Source: Candidatus Zhuqueibacterota bacterium
GTDB taxonomy: Bacteria; Zhuqueibacterota; Zhuqueibacteria; Zhuqueibacterales; Zhuqueibacteraceae
Direction: 5' to 3'
NCBI GenBank assembly: GCA_022616415.1
Contig: JAKEEU010000105.1
Coordinates: 1 to 64,000 of the forward strand
DNA length: 64,000 nt
Shown here in pieces: positions 42,682-52,111 of this stretch. Position numbers and translations under genes: made by a program. Position 1 is the stretch's first letter; each line of letters begins with the position of its first letter. Under the pieces are notes generated by a model. It made no database searches. It was not told the DNA's origin and saw only the letters and a list, made by a program, of their open reading frames with translations.

Positions 42682-44298
42682 TCATTTCGCCGGCAGCGTA
42701 ATCACAAACTCGCTGCCTTTGCCAGGCTCGCTGTAGACTTCGATATTGCCGTCGTGCTCTTCAATAATGCCATACGTGATCGGCAAGCCGAGGCCGGTCC
42801 CTTCGCCAACCGGTTTGGTGGTGAAAAACGGTTCGAAGAGATGCTTTTTGACTTCCTCGGTCATGCCTTTGCCGGTATCCCTGATGGCGATCGTAACGAT
42901 CTCACCGTCATACGAAGTTTTGATAAAAATCTTGCCGGGCCCGTCGATCGCCTGGGTGGCGTTGGCCAGAATGTTGAGAAAAGCCTGATTGAGCTTGCCC
43001 GGATAACACACAATCTCCGGGATCTCGCCAAAATCTTTAATTACTTCAACGCGATTTTTGAGCTGGTGTTTCAACATTAACAGCGTTGATTCGAGGCCTT
43101 TGTTGATGTCTGCCGGTTTGCGCACGTCCTCCTCCAAGCGCGTGAAGTTGCGCAGGCCCCGGACGATCTCGGAAGTGCGGTGCGCACCTTCCTGAATGCC
43201 GTTGAGGAGACTTTCCACTTCCTCCTTCAAATAGGAAAAATCCACGCTCTTTTTTAACTCCTCGACGGCGCTGAATTTTTCGCGCAGTTGCTGCGCGGCG
43301 ATTACGTCCTCATATTTCTGGGTGATAGCGAGAATGTCCGCCAGGTCCCGGCGCAGCGGGCTGACGTTCGATGACACGAAGTTGACGGGATTATTGATCT
43401 CATGCGCGATGCCGGCGGTGAGCTGGCCCAATGAAGCCATTTTTTCGGAGTGCACCAATTGGATTTGCGTTTTCTTCATCTTTTCCCGCGCTTCGCGCAA
43501 CGAGGCCGTCATTTGATTGAAAGAATGCGCCAGCTTGCCGATTTCATCATGGCTGTCGATTTTCAGATGCACCTCGAGATTGCCGCCGGCAACACTGCCG
43601 GCCGCTTTGACGAGCTGGTGCATGGAAATGGTGATATATCGCGCCTGGCCCACGGCGATAAAGGCAGACACCAGAATCGCCACGATCATAAGAATGGTCG
43701 TGATGTTGCGGGTGGATTGATAGGTAATTTCGGCACGTTTGGCGGCCTCGTAAGAATCCTTTTTGTTGACATCGACCAGCTTGACCAAATCCGTGCTGAA
43801 GTCCTTAAAGACGTGCTGAGCTTCTTCGTTCAACAAAGCGAGGGCTTCCCGGGTTTTGTGGCCGTCCAGCAGGTCGAAGAACGTAAAGCTCAAATCCTGA
43901 TATTCTCCCCATTTCCGGTCGAATTCCGCGTAAAGCCGGCGCTCTTCTTCCGTATAGAATTGGCGCGCCTCAGACTCGGTTCTCAGCCGTTCGTAGGTGT
44001 CGATGTTCCCGTTGATCTGGTCGATCAATTGGATCATCTGCTTCTTCCGCTGTTGTTGGGCAGCGGCATCGGTGGTGAAAGCATGTTGCAACTGATTGAT
44101 GCGCAGATCGGCGGTATTGAGATTCAAGTCGGAAATCGCCAGCGCCCGCGGCAAGCGGTTGGCGGTGACTTCGTCGATTTCCGCTTTGATCGCCGCCATT
44201 TTCCTGATGGAAAAAAAATTCGCGCCGGCCATGAAGGCAAGAATAAGGCCGAAGCCGATGGCTTGCTTGGCGCCTAATTTTAGGTCTTTGAATTTCAT
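42682..44298 (-). CDS. sensor histidine kinase with 4HB-MCP-like periplasmic domain
   Basis: A 538-residue kinase. TM helices are near 12-32 and 185-208, enclosing an all-helical ligand-binding domain. HAMP follows, then HisKA with the acceptor His in LTAGIAHEINNPVNFVSS near 303, and HATPase with FLNILANATQAID, IRDTGKGM and GTGLGLPITYGIIEEHDG. ATG at 44298 is preceded by AAGGG; an upstream ATG is possible. It is adjacent to a substrate-binding protein and the RR-cyclase, so it may sense ligand through that protein. Confidence 0.9.
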   Translation of the reverse strand: MKFKDLKLGAKQAIGFGLILAFMAGANFFSIRKMAAIKAEIDEVTANRLPRALAISDLNLNTADLRINQLQHAFTTDAAAQQQRKKQMIQLIDQINGNIDTYERLRTESEARQFYTEEERRLYAEFDRKWGEYQDLSFTFFDLLDGHKTREALALLNEEAQHVFKDFSTDLVKLVDVNKKDSYEAAKRAEITYQSTRNITTILMIVAILVSAFIAVGQARYITISMHQLVKAAGSVAGGNLEVHLKIDSHDEIGKLAHSFNQMTASLREAREKMKKTQIQLVHSEKMASLGQLTAGIAHEINNPVNFVSSNVSPLRRDLADILAITQKYEDVIAAQQLREKFSAVEELKKSVDFSYLKEEVESLLNGIQEGAHRTSEIVRGLRNFTRLEEDVRKPADINKGLESTLLMLKHQLKNRVEVIKDFGEIPEIVCYPGKLNQAFLNILANATQAIDGPGKIFIKTSYDGEIVTIAIRDTGKGMTEEVKKHLFEPFFTTKPVGEGTGLGLPITYGIIEEHDGNIEVYSEPGKGSEFVITLPAK

Positions 44299-44308
44299 GC
44301 AGCGCCCT

Positions 44309-44890
44309 TCATTTTTTTTCAACGATCACGATCATCCTCACTTCGGGAGTTGCCTTCGCTTTGCTGACAAATCCGATGGCCCCCGGTGTGGCGGCAACTT
44401 TTTTCAAGACTTCCTCTTCCGATGGCAGCGCCTCCGGCGGATCGCCCTCGCCCATGAGCATCTTCTTCAGCCAGATGGACTTCATGCGAGAGGGCGTTTT
44501 GCCGAGAAGCTTGTAAAACGCTTCTTTGGCCTCGCCGGCGGGCTTGAGATCGAAGACCACCGCCCGCACTTTATTGCTCCAGGATTTGACCTCGCCGCTA
44601 TAGAAATCAAACAACTGCGTCTGGCTGAGCGTATCAACAGGAACGGCTTTGTGGGCGATGACCGCAACTTGTGCGAAAGCGAGCCTCGTGCAAGTACAAA
44701 GGCAAAAAACTGCTATGCTTATATGCTTAGTCCGTAGAGGCCTGAATCCTAAAAGCGCGCGCAAAGACCCCGCCACGGCGGGGCAAAGTATCGCAAAGAA
44801 AATCAATTGGCGTATTCTTTGCTTTGCATCTTTACGTAATAGATTTGCGCTTAAAATGTCGATTAACATAAAAATCAAGTCATGCTCCAA
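44309..44890 (-). CDS. small phosphate-binding-like (PBP-fold) protein with repeat-derived N-terminus
   Basis: The conserved part (from about residue 55) is a signal-peptide-like stretch (ISIAVFCLCTCTRLAFA-Q) followed by VIAHKAVPVDTLSQTQLFDF and GAIGFVSKAKA, typical of short PstS-like substrate-binding domains. Residues 1-50 are encoded by a dispersed palindrome (44752-44853) and have no family counterpart; no in-frame ATG, GTG or TTG lies between it and the signal peptide. Thus a repeat insertion appears to have replaced the original start. Whether the protein is still exported is uncertain. Confidence 0.6.
   Translation of the reverse strand: MEHDLIFMLIDILSANLLRKDAKQRIRQLIFFAILCPAVAGSLRALLGFRPLRTKHISIAVFCLCTCTRLAFAQVAVIAHKAVPVDTLSQTQLFDFYSGEVKSWSNKVRAVVFDLKPAGEAKEAFYKLLGKTPSRMKSIWLKKMLMGEGDPPEALPSEEEVLKKVAATPGAIGFVSKAKATPEVRMIVIVEKK
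44752..44853. repeat. word-palindrome, GCGCAAAGA type, inside a gene 5' end
   Basis: Left-arm words CGCGCAAAGA and TCGCAAAGA face TTCTTTGC, TTTGCATCTTTACG and TTTGCGC on the right, with a CCCCGCC/GGCGGGG core. It overlaps the first third of the substrate-binding protein ORF. Confidence 0.65.
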
Positions 44891-44903
44891 CTTTGATCGC
44901 TGC

Positions 44904-46010
44904 TCAAAAAATCACCGAAATCGCGAGATAATAGTAATCCGCCCTATTTTCCGCCGTCGCCGGCGCTGAAGACTCGAAACGAACGGGGCCATATTGGGCT
45001 TTGAGGAAAATTGCCTCCGAGAAATTATAGGCAGCGCCCACCGTTGGTGCGATGACATCCAAGTCGTCTACTGGCAGGGCATTTTCACCGATGAACCAAT
45101 AGCCGCCGTAGGCAAAGAGGCGCTCGGTAAAATGATATCCGAGCGTGCCGTAATAAAATTTTTTATCTATATTGAGCTCCGGATGATCGTCGTCATAAGT
45201 CACTCGAATGAATTCCGACTCCCACATCCATTTGCCCGCATACAAAGAAAGATCTCCGCCCAGCCGCAGGCGCAGCACTTTTTTGAAGCTGGAGGTTGGG
45301 TATCGCTGTGCCAACGCGGTGCGGCTAAAATCGAGGTGATCGTAAGTCGCGGAGACGCCCAACTTGAAATTGCCGGTGCGCAGGCCGAACCGCCCGCCCA
45401 CCAAAAACAGCTTCGTCGTATCGACGCCGGTTTGGCCCCGTGTAGGGTCGCTATTGATGTTCGGGCTATTGCCGGCAAACGCGGCGTAATCGACTTTCAA
45501 TCCCTTCGCCGGGATGAAACCATATAACTGCACAAAAGCCTGTCTTGGCGCAAACTCTTCGAGCGCAATGATTTCATTAAATGACGATTCGTAAGCCAAA
45601 GGCCGAATGATATAGGGCAGCAACGGTGTTTTGTTTTTTATTTCGTTGAGGTTGTTGAACGTGGGAACTTGCAGGCCCAATTTTAATTTGAATTGGGCGT
45701 TGCGGCGGTAACTCACCCACGCCTCTTCGAGATTGTGCGCCCCCCAATTGCGGAAAGACGAAAACGAATTCACCATCTCGAAATTGATGAAAATCGTCCA
45801 CCTTTGCGCCAGCTCTTTTTGCAGAAACAGATTGAGCTGCTGCAAGCTGAAGGATTTATTTTCCACCGGACCGTCGAGATCTTTCCGATATCCGAACGAA
45901 GCCTGAAAATAGCCGAAGACTTTGATATCCGATCCGGCAAGTTGGGCATGGATGGGGGAAACGCCACACGATAACAACAGGGCGAAGGCGATGGTTTTAA
46001 GACGTATCAT
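44904..46010 (-). CDS. outer-membrane porin, phosphate-porin-like
   Basis: A 368-residue protein with a signal peptide (1-22, SPIHA-Q) and a 16-strand-like series of amphipathic strands ending in AISVIF. The early region (VFGYFQASFGYRKD, SLQQLNLFLQKELAQRW, AWVSYRRNAQFKLKLGLQVP) resembles OprP/OprO-type and related porins. It is the first gene of the operon with a PBP-like protein, kinase and RR-cyclase, so it may admit the ligand sensed by the pathway. Confidence 0.75.
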   Translation of the reverse strand: MIRLKTIAFALLLSCGVSPIHAQLAGSDIKVFGYFQASFGYRKDLDGPVENKSFSLQQLNLFLQKELAQRWTIFINFEMVNSFSSFRNWGAHNLEEAWVSYRRNAQFKLKLGLQVPTFNNLNEIKNKTPLLPYIIRPLAYESSFNEIIALEEFAPRQAFVQLYGFIPAKGLKVDYAAFAGNSPNINSDPTRGQTGVDTTKLFLVGGRFGLRTGNFKLGVSATYDHLDFSRTALAQRYPTSSFKKVLRLRLGGDLSLYAGKWMWESEFIRVTYDDDHPELNIDKKFYYGTLGYHFTERLFAYGGYWFIGENALPVDDLDVIAPTVGAAYNFSEAIFLKAQYGPVRFESSAPATAENRADYYYLAISVIF

Positions 46011-46173
46011 TATCTTTCCTCAAAATTTGCCTTCAAATAAAATAATGGCAGTTTTGGGTAAAGTCAAGGGCTTCCGGCGGGAAAAAATGGAAGGGAATTA
46101 TGAGGAAAAAGCAACGCTCACCGTCAGGATGGTTACCTGAGATTTTGAGCCAAAAAACTTGTACAAACAGAGC

Positions 46174-46243
46174 AACTTTTCTCTCCCACGAAATCGGTAC
46201 TCCCACGAAAAAAGCAAGAAATCTTTTTCGTGGGAGAAAAGTT
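46174..46243. repeat. word-palindrome, CTCCCACGAAA type, 17-base period
   Basis: CTCCCACGAAATCGGTA and CTCCCACGAAAAAAGCA are consecutive 17-base words on the left; the right arm is TTTCGTGGGAG, and AACTTTTC/GAAAAGTT close the ends. It lies between the porin gene and the LVIVD remnant. Confidence 0.65.
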
Positions 46244-46257
46244 TTACGCATTACGCT

Positions 46258-47215
46258 TTACCTCGTCAACACCATCTTCCGCGTCTGCTTCAAATCCCCC
46301 GCGGTCAAGGTGTAAAAATAGATGCCGGAGGGTAAGCTTGAAGTGTTAAAATTCACCACATGCTCTCCGGCAGGTTTGGAACCTTTCACCAGCATCGTGA
46401 CTTTCTCGCCCAACATGTTGTAAACTTCCAGCGTAACGTTGGCGGCTTTGCTCAATGTAAAAGTAATCGTCGTGCCGGAGTTGGAGAGAGATGCCCGTAG
46501 GGGATTGGGATAGCTCTGGCGCAAGTGAAATCGCTCCGGCGCGCGGTCGGAAGGTGATTTGACGACGGTTGGCACAAAATCATTGCGGATAATGTATAAT
46601 CCATTTTCCTCGTCTGCCACATAAGCCAGGTTTCCACTCACCGCCACGCGACCGGCACTACCATCGGTATCGAAAAAGCCGACTTCTTTTGGAGTGGCTG
46701 GATTGCTGACATCGATGATCCGCAGGCCATTCGGCCCATCAGCCACATAAGCCAGGTTTTCAATTACTTTCACCTCCGCAGCACTTCCCGGTGTATCGAA
46801 AAAGCCGACTTCTTTGGGGCTAGTCGGATTGCTCACATCAATGATGTGCAAGCCGTCAAAATAACTCACCAAATAGGCGAAATTGCCGCGCACCTCCACA
46901 TCTAAGACAGAAATGAAAAGGGTAGTATTGAAAGAACCGACTTGACGGGGGTTGGCGGGATTGCTGACATCGATGATGCGCAGACTATCTCCTCCGGCCC
47001 CCGCATAAGCATAATTGCCGCTGACGGCCACGGCACCAATAAAGCTGCCCGCACCGAAAGTGCTGACTTCGGTGGGGCTGGCAGGATTGCTCACATCAAT
47101 GATTCGTAATCCATAATATCCAGAGCTGCGTCCGCCAGAAGGACTCTTCCCAATTCAGTCGGTTTGCTGGGATCGGAAATATCGGCAATCATGAAATAAG
47201 GGCCGATAAAATTCA
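46258..47215 (-). pseudogene. secreted LVIVD-repeat protein with type IX-like sorting domain (5' truncated, frameshifted)
   Basis: The main frame (46258-47094 and extending upstream without a start) encodes four LVIVD beta-propeller repeats of the form GLRIIDVSNPA-PKEVGFFDT. A C-terminal domain of about 85 residues (LRQSYPNP ... VTLEVYNMLGEKV ... LPSGIYFYTLTAG ... KMVLTR) is characteristic of FCB-group secretion/sorting tails. Further upstream, YFMIADISDPSKPTELG continues the repeat in another frame, so at least one frameshift is present. No signal peptide remains; the upstream junction runs directly into the TIR-domain gene. Confidence 0.65.
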
Positions 47216-48516
47216 TAATCCGGTATGCTCTGCAGCTCTTGGGGTTGCGATTCGCGCGGCACGTGCGTCTTAATCGCTTTGAAAATTCTTGCCTGGTTGT
47301 TGATCCATAGTCCTTCACTCTGCTCGGCAGCCTGGTAAAATTCCCTCACTTCTTGCACGCACTTTTCCGATTTAACATACTGCGGCGATACGATCGATAC
47401 CATAATAGCGGCATTGGGGAATGCCGTCACGCGCGCGGCGCCGGAAAATTTTTGATCCATCGCCCGATCTTCGCGCCAGATTCTGGTGTCTGCGCCAAGC
47501 AATTGTTCGAGCCGGATTTCCAAAGCCTGATGGAAATGCGCAATCCAACCTTTTTGGCCTGTGGTAAGGGGCTTGTCATCGATGTGCGCGTAGCTTACAA
47601 AGACATCGTTCTGATAATCGGGAAGGTAACCGGTTTTCTTGGATTCCGCGCCCTCCACCCGGGGCCGGGCCTCTGCAAGGCTGGTGTCGCTCAGCCCTCG
47701 CAGATCGGCAAGCATCTCGCGAACGGATTGGTAACGAGCGGCAGGATTTTTTTCCACCGCGCGGTCGAGAATAATCTGGAGGTTTGGCGACAGGTCGGGA
47801 CGGAAGCTTTACAACGGCTCGTGCGGCTCGTGCACAATCTCATAGAGCAACGCGGCTTCATACTCACCTCGAAAAGGCAATCGCCCACACAACATTTCAT
47901 AAAGAACAACCCCCAACGACCAGATATCAGTCCGGTGATCGATTTCTTCGCCGTGCGCCTGTTGCGGGGACATATAAGCTACAGTGCCCGCGATCGTGCC
48001 GACCTTGGAGAGCCGGGATCTCCCGGCCAATTTGGCGAGGCCAAAATCGATGATTTTGACCTCGCCACGTACCGTGACAATGATATTTTCCGGCTTGATA
48101 TCACGGTGCGTAATGCCGGCTTCGTGTGCTCGTGCCAGACCCTGGGCAATTTGGATTGCAATGTCAACGGAATTGTCTACGGATAGCCCGGCGGGCGTAG
48201 CCTGTATTTTGTTCAATTTCTGCCGCAGGGTTTCGCCCTCATAGTGCGCCATGGCAATAAACCACTGCTCTTCCTCGGTCTTATCAATTTGGTAAATGGT
48301 GCAAATGTTGGCGTGGTCGAGCGCCGACGTCATTTGCGCCTCATTGATAAAACGTTGAATGGCGTTTTCGTCATGGGTCAATTCCTGCGACAAAAATTTC
48401 AGGGCAACCGGCCGGTTTAACTTGGTGTCCTGGGCTTTATACACCACGCCCATCCCACCACGGCCGAGCTCTGCAAGGATTCTATAGTGAAAAATTGTTT
48501 TACCGATCATTTTCAA
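47155..48516 (-). pseudogene. Ser/Thr protein kinase-TIR protein with internal stop
   Basis: Residues 1-235 form a PKN-type kinase: GRGGMGVVYKAQD, catalytic HRDIKPENIIV, DFGLAKLAG and SPQQAHGEEIDHRTDIWSLG. A TAA at 47809-47811 interrupts the C-lobe, but the same frame continues with SFRPDLSPNLQIILDRAVEK. It then enters a TIR_2-like domain (YQNDVFVSYAHIDDKPLTTG ... ADTRIWREDRAMDQ ... VSIVSPQYVKSEKC). A CAA-to-TAA change would explain the stop. The 3' end is lost where the LVIVD remnant begins. A functional truncated kinase is possible but lacks its last helices. Confidence 0.7.
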
Positions 48517-51500
48517 AACAATCCCAGTTGATTCTCATCTCCGCGCTTCTTAGGCTCTTTTCGCATGGGCGCCTGCCATTTTTCATAAGCTTTGAGCTGC
48601 TCTTCGATATTGGCGAGAAAACGCGAGGGCGGATTTTCACCGACCCGGCCAAAGAGCGGGCGGCGCTTGGCGCGCAAAAGATAGAGCTGTTCTTTGGCGC
48701 GCGTCATGCCGACGTAAAAAAGCCGGCGCTCTTCATCCACTTCGGTAACGAGGCTGGGGAGTTGCATCGGCAGCAGCGTCTCCTCGCAGCCAACGATGAA
48801 GACGACCGGAAATTCCAAGCCTTTGGCGGCGTGCAAAGTCATCAAGGCGATTTTTTCGGCGCGGTGATCGAAGTGATCGGCAGCGCCTTCGAGAGACAAG
48901 GCATCGAAAAAGGCGCGGACAGACGCGCTGCTGCCGGAAGCATCGTAACCTCGTGCCAGGTTGAGCACGCGCTGAAAATTGGCGGACAGCGCGTCATCAG
49001 CGCCGAGCAAGCTTTTCCAAGTGGGAAGATTGAAAAGAAACCGCAGCGCCTCCGCCAGCCCATTCGTTGACAGGCGGCGGCCGGCTTCCTGCAATTCACA
49101 TGAAAAAGCTAACAACGCCAACTTTTGTTTTTCCACCAAACTGTGCTCGTGGCGCATGAACTCATCCAACGCGCTCGCTTCCAGTTCGTGCAAATTTTGA
49201 AAAAACACTGCGACGCGCGGTGCGGTCTGCTCGCCGACGCCGGAAACGGCGAATTGCAGCAGTCGCGCCAAATTTTTAGGATCTATTTTTACGGCGGCTT
49301 CTGGCTCAGTTGAATTCGCCATGTTAAAAAAACAGCGTATCGCCGTCGCCAGCTCGCGCACGCCGCGGCGGCTTAACAACGGCGTGTCGCCGGAAATTTG
49401 ATACGGCATGCCGGATCGCGCCAGCGCTTCCTCCAACGCCGGACGTAAGGCATTCAAGCGATACAGCACCGCGAAGTCGCCGAACGAACGCTCGCCGCCG
49501 CGCTCCTTTTCGACGCGGCCGGAATCTTGTGAGAACATGCTGGTGCCGCCCACCATTTTTTCGATTTGATGCACCACGTATTCCGCTTCGGCCTTCTCCG
49601 TCGGCGCGGCGTGAATGGTCAGACGTCCCGGTGTGAGCAGAGTTGGAGAAAGCGGCATCGCGACACTCGCACTGCCGGCATCGATGACCTGCGCCGACGC
49701 GGAAAGAATCGTCGGCGCCGAGCGATAGTTTTCCGCCAAGCGCAATTCGGCAGCGCCGTGAAAATCTTCTTTGAAACGCGAGAAGTAAGTTACGTCCGCG
49801 CCGCGAAAACCATAGATCGCTTGATTGGGATCGCCGATGGCGGTGAGCACGGCTTGCTCGTGAACGAGCAGCTTGAGCAAACGGTGCTGTGCCGGATTGA
49901 GGTCTTGATATTCGTCAACAAAAATCCAGTGATAGCGGTGATGGATTCCGCTTTTCACTGCCTCGTTATTTTCAAGCAGGCGAGCCGCTTTCACCAAAAG
50001 ATCGTCGAAATCCAATTGGCCGCGCTGCCGCAAAGCCGCGTCGTAGATTTCGCGAGCGGCATGTTCTTCCGCGCTCTCCTCGCCGGTTGCTTTCCATCTT
50101 GAAATTTTTTCCAACAAGTTTTCGCGTTCGGCCGTGCTCACTGCCGGCCATAGCGCTTTGGCCAGCTCACGCTGCTCATCTTCGCCAATGATCTCAAAGT
50201 CCCGCGGCAGATTAGCTTGCTGATGATGCTCACGCAATAGGCCAAGACAAAAAGCGTGGAACGTTCCCACCGTCATCTTGGCGGCGGAGCCAACCAGCTT
50301 TGCCACGCGTTGGCGCATTTCTTCCGCAGCTTTGTTGGTAAAGGTAATCGCGAGAATTTCCTCGGGTTTGACAAAATATTCGGCCACGTAAGCGAGGCGA
50401 TGCGCCAATGTATGTGTTTTCCCCGTGCCCGGTCCGGCGACGATAAGCAGATGGCCACGGCCGTGAGTGACGGCTTGCTGCTGCGAAGAATTGAGCCCTT
50501 GATGCTGGATGCTGGATGCTTGATGCTCGATGCTCGATCCTGGGAGGTGGCCGCTGGTTGCTGGTACCTCGTTGCTGGTTGTTTGAGGCCGGGAATCGAT
50601 GCCTTGTGTTTGTGAGTTGTTCTTTTGAGCCCGATACGGTTCTTCGATTGCATCGCGTATCGTCGTGACACGCGGCGCTTCCGCTTCCGCGTAACGTGAT
50701 TTCGTGCCGTCCGTGTCAGCCCATCCTCTCCGCGGTTCTATCGTTGCTTGATCTAAGAGGCTCACTTGCGTCGTCAGCCGCTCGCGCTCCTCCGGCGTGA
50801 ACAAATGGATCGTGCCGTATTCGCCGTCGTAGCCGGCGGCAATTTTTACCTCGCCGGCGCGCATGCGTTTAATGCCTTCCGCGGCCACGCCGCCGGCAAT
50901 GCGCTCGATATTTTCCAACGGCGCTTCGCGGAGAATGAACAACTCGTTGCCAAGTCCCGCCAGCAGGCGCTGAAAAAGCTCTTCCACACCTTTCGTTCCC
51001 GGCTTTTGATTCTTCGCTTCGCCGATGATCTCCGGCAATGGAATGAGATTTTCGTAATGCCGCGCCCGCGGCGATTTTTCACCTTCGGGACGATCCGCCA
51101 ATTCCTTGACTCTCGCCATCACGCCGACGGTGACGGGCTTGCCGCAAACCGGGCAATTGCCGTGGTTGGCTTGCGTCTCGGCCGGGTGCAAGCGCGCTTT
51201 GCACAGGCGATGGCCGTCGTAATGATACTTGCCTTCTTCCGGAAAAAATTCGATCGTGCCGAGAAAGCCGGGATTAGTCTGATCTTTGAGCGCCTGCAAA
51301 ATCGCCGGATAGGAAAGCTCGGTATCGAACAAATTCGCTTCGCGCGCGAGTTTTTGCGGCGAGTGCGCATCCGAGTTGGAAACCAGCACAAAACGGTCGA
51401 GCTGTTGCAGCCGCCAGTTCATCGGCGGATCGGAGGAGAGGCCGGTTTCCACCGCAAAAATGTGCGGCGTCAGATCGGCAAAACAATCTTCGACGCTGTC

Positions 51501-52037
51501 AAATCCCCCTTTCGAGCCAAGCATGGAAAACCACGGTGTCCAAATATGCGCGGGAATGAAAAAGGCGAGCGGGTCGGCTTCGAGGGTGATTTCGAGAAGA
51601 TCGCGCGAGTCGAGGCCGAGAATGGGCCGGCCATCCGAGCGAATGTTGCCGATGGTTTCGAGCCTGGCTTGAATTTTTCGCGCCGTCGCCGTGCTCGGTG
51701 CAAAAATGAGATTGTGAACCTTGCGAACTTTTTCGAGACGTTTATAGATGTTGGAGATTTCCGCCGTCAGCAGAAAACGCACTTCGGCGCGGCAGGCTTT
51801 GGGAACTTCGGCAGCCGTGACTCGGGCAAATTCATCTTTCAGCTTGAACAATCCGTCTTCCGCCGGTTCCAACTTTTTTTCCACTTCATCCAGCCAGCCT
51901 GGATGCGTGAAATCGCCGGTGCCGACGACGGTCACGCCCTTGAGCTGCGCCCATTTGCTCAAATGCTCGAGATCGAGCTGCTTGCTGGTGGCGCGGGAGA
52001 AATGCGAGTGGAGATGAAGATCCGCGACGAATTTCAT
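48513..52037 (-). CDS. EndoQ-like PHP nuclease fused to UvrD-type helicase
   Basis: A 1174-residue fusion. Residues 1-430 match the endonuclease Q/TIGR00375 type: PHP start FVADLHLHSHFSRATS, GTGDFTHPGWLDE, SNSDAHSP and a zinc site with Cys near 281, then CPVCGKP near 293. EndoQ nicks 5' to deaminated bases. Residues 515-1170 are an SF1A helicase: GPGTGKT near 535, TFTNKAAEEM, DEYQD near 708, GDPNQAIYGFRGAD, TLHAAKGLEFPVVF and VGMTRAKEQLYLL. The linker (about 482-512) is encoded by a heptamer repeat. The fusion would couple damage incision to unwinding. It overlaps the kinase pseudogene by four bases. Confidence 0.9.
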   Translation of the reverse strand: MKFVADLHLHSHFSRATSKQLDLEHLSKWAQLKGVTVVGTGDFTHPGWLDEVEKKLEPAEDGLFKLKDEFARVTAAEVPKACRAEVRFLLTAEISNIYKRLEKVRKVHNLIFAPSTATARKIQARLETIGNIRSDGRPILGLDSRDLLEITLEADPLAFFIPAHIWTPWFSMLGSKGGFDSVEDCFADLTPHIFAVETGLSSDPPMNWRLQQLDRFVLVSNSDAHSPQKLAREANLFDTELSYPAILQALKDQTNPGFLGTIEFFPEEGKYHYDGHRLCKARLHPAETQANHGNCPVCGKPVTVGVMARVKELADRPEGEKSPRARHYENLIPLPEIIGEAKNQKPGTKGVEELFQRLLAGLGNELFILREAPLENIERIAGGVAAEGIKRMRAGEVKIAAGYDGEYGTIHLFTPEERERLTTQVSLLDQATIEPRRGWADTDGTKSRYAEAEAPRVTTIRDAIEEPYRAQKNNSQTQGIDSRPQTTSNEVPATSGHLPGSSIEHQASSIQHQGLNSSQQQAVTHGRGHLLIVAGPGTGKTHTLAHRLAYVAEYFVKPEEILAITFTNKAAEEMRQRVAKLVGSAAKMTVGTFHAFCLGLLREHHQQANLPRDFEIIGEDEQRELAKALWPAVSTAERENLLEKISRWKATGEESAEEHAAREIYDAALRQRGQLDFDDLLVKAARLLENNEAVKSGIHHRYHWIFVDEYQDLNPAQHRLLKLLVHEQAVLTAIGDPNQAIYGFRGADVTYFSRFKEDFHGAAELRLAENYRSAPTILSASAQVIDAGSASVAMPLSPTLLTPGRLTIHAAPTEKAEAEYVVHQIEKMVGGTSMFSQDSGRVEKERGGERSFGDFAVLYRLNALRPALEEALARSGMPYQISGDTPLLSRRGVRELATAIRCFFNMANSTEPEAAVKIDPKNLARLLQFAVSGVGEQTAPRVAVFFQNLHELEASALDEFMRHEHSLVEKQKLALLAFSCELQEAGRRLSTNGLAEALRFLFNLPTWKSLLGADDALSANFQRVLNLARGYDASGSSASVRAFFDALSLEGAADHFDHRAEKIALMTLHAAKGLEFPVVFIVGCEETLLPMQLPSLVTEVDEERRLFYVGMTRAKEQLYLLRAKRRPLFGRVGENPPSRFLANIEEQLKAYEKWQAPMRKEPKKRGDENQLGLF
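50499..50585. repeat. heptamer-phased array inside the EndoQ-UvrD gene
   Basis: Six heptamers in register (TTGATGC, TGGATGC, TGGATGC, TTGATGC, TCGATGC, TCGATCC), then GCTGGTT-type heptamers. The array keeps the reading frame open and encodes the interdomain linker. Reverse-complement words of the same type recur at 53184. Confidence 0.75.
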
Positions 52038-52111
52038 GATTTTAATCCTTATTTTTTCGTCCGGAAGGCATGTTTTAAAATGTGTAGCAGTATTTCAAGA
52101 AAACAAAAAAT

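Noticed and set aside
47155-48516. Active kinase-TIR defence gene
   Set aside because: A stop codon in the kinase C-lobe and a lost 3' end argue against an intact product; programmed stop readthrough was considered, but no recoding signal is visible.
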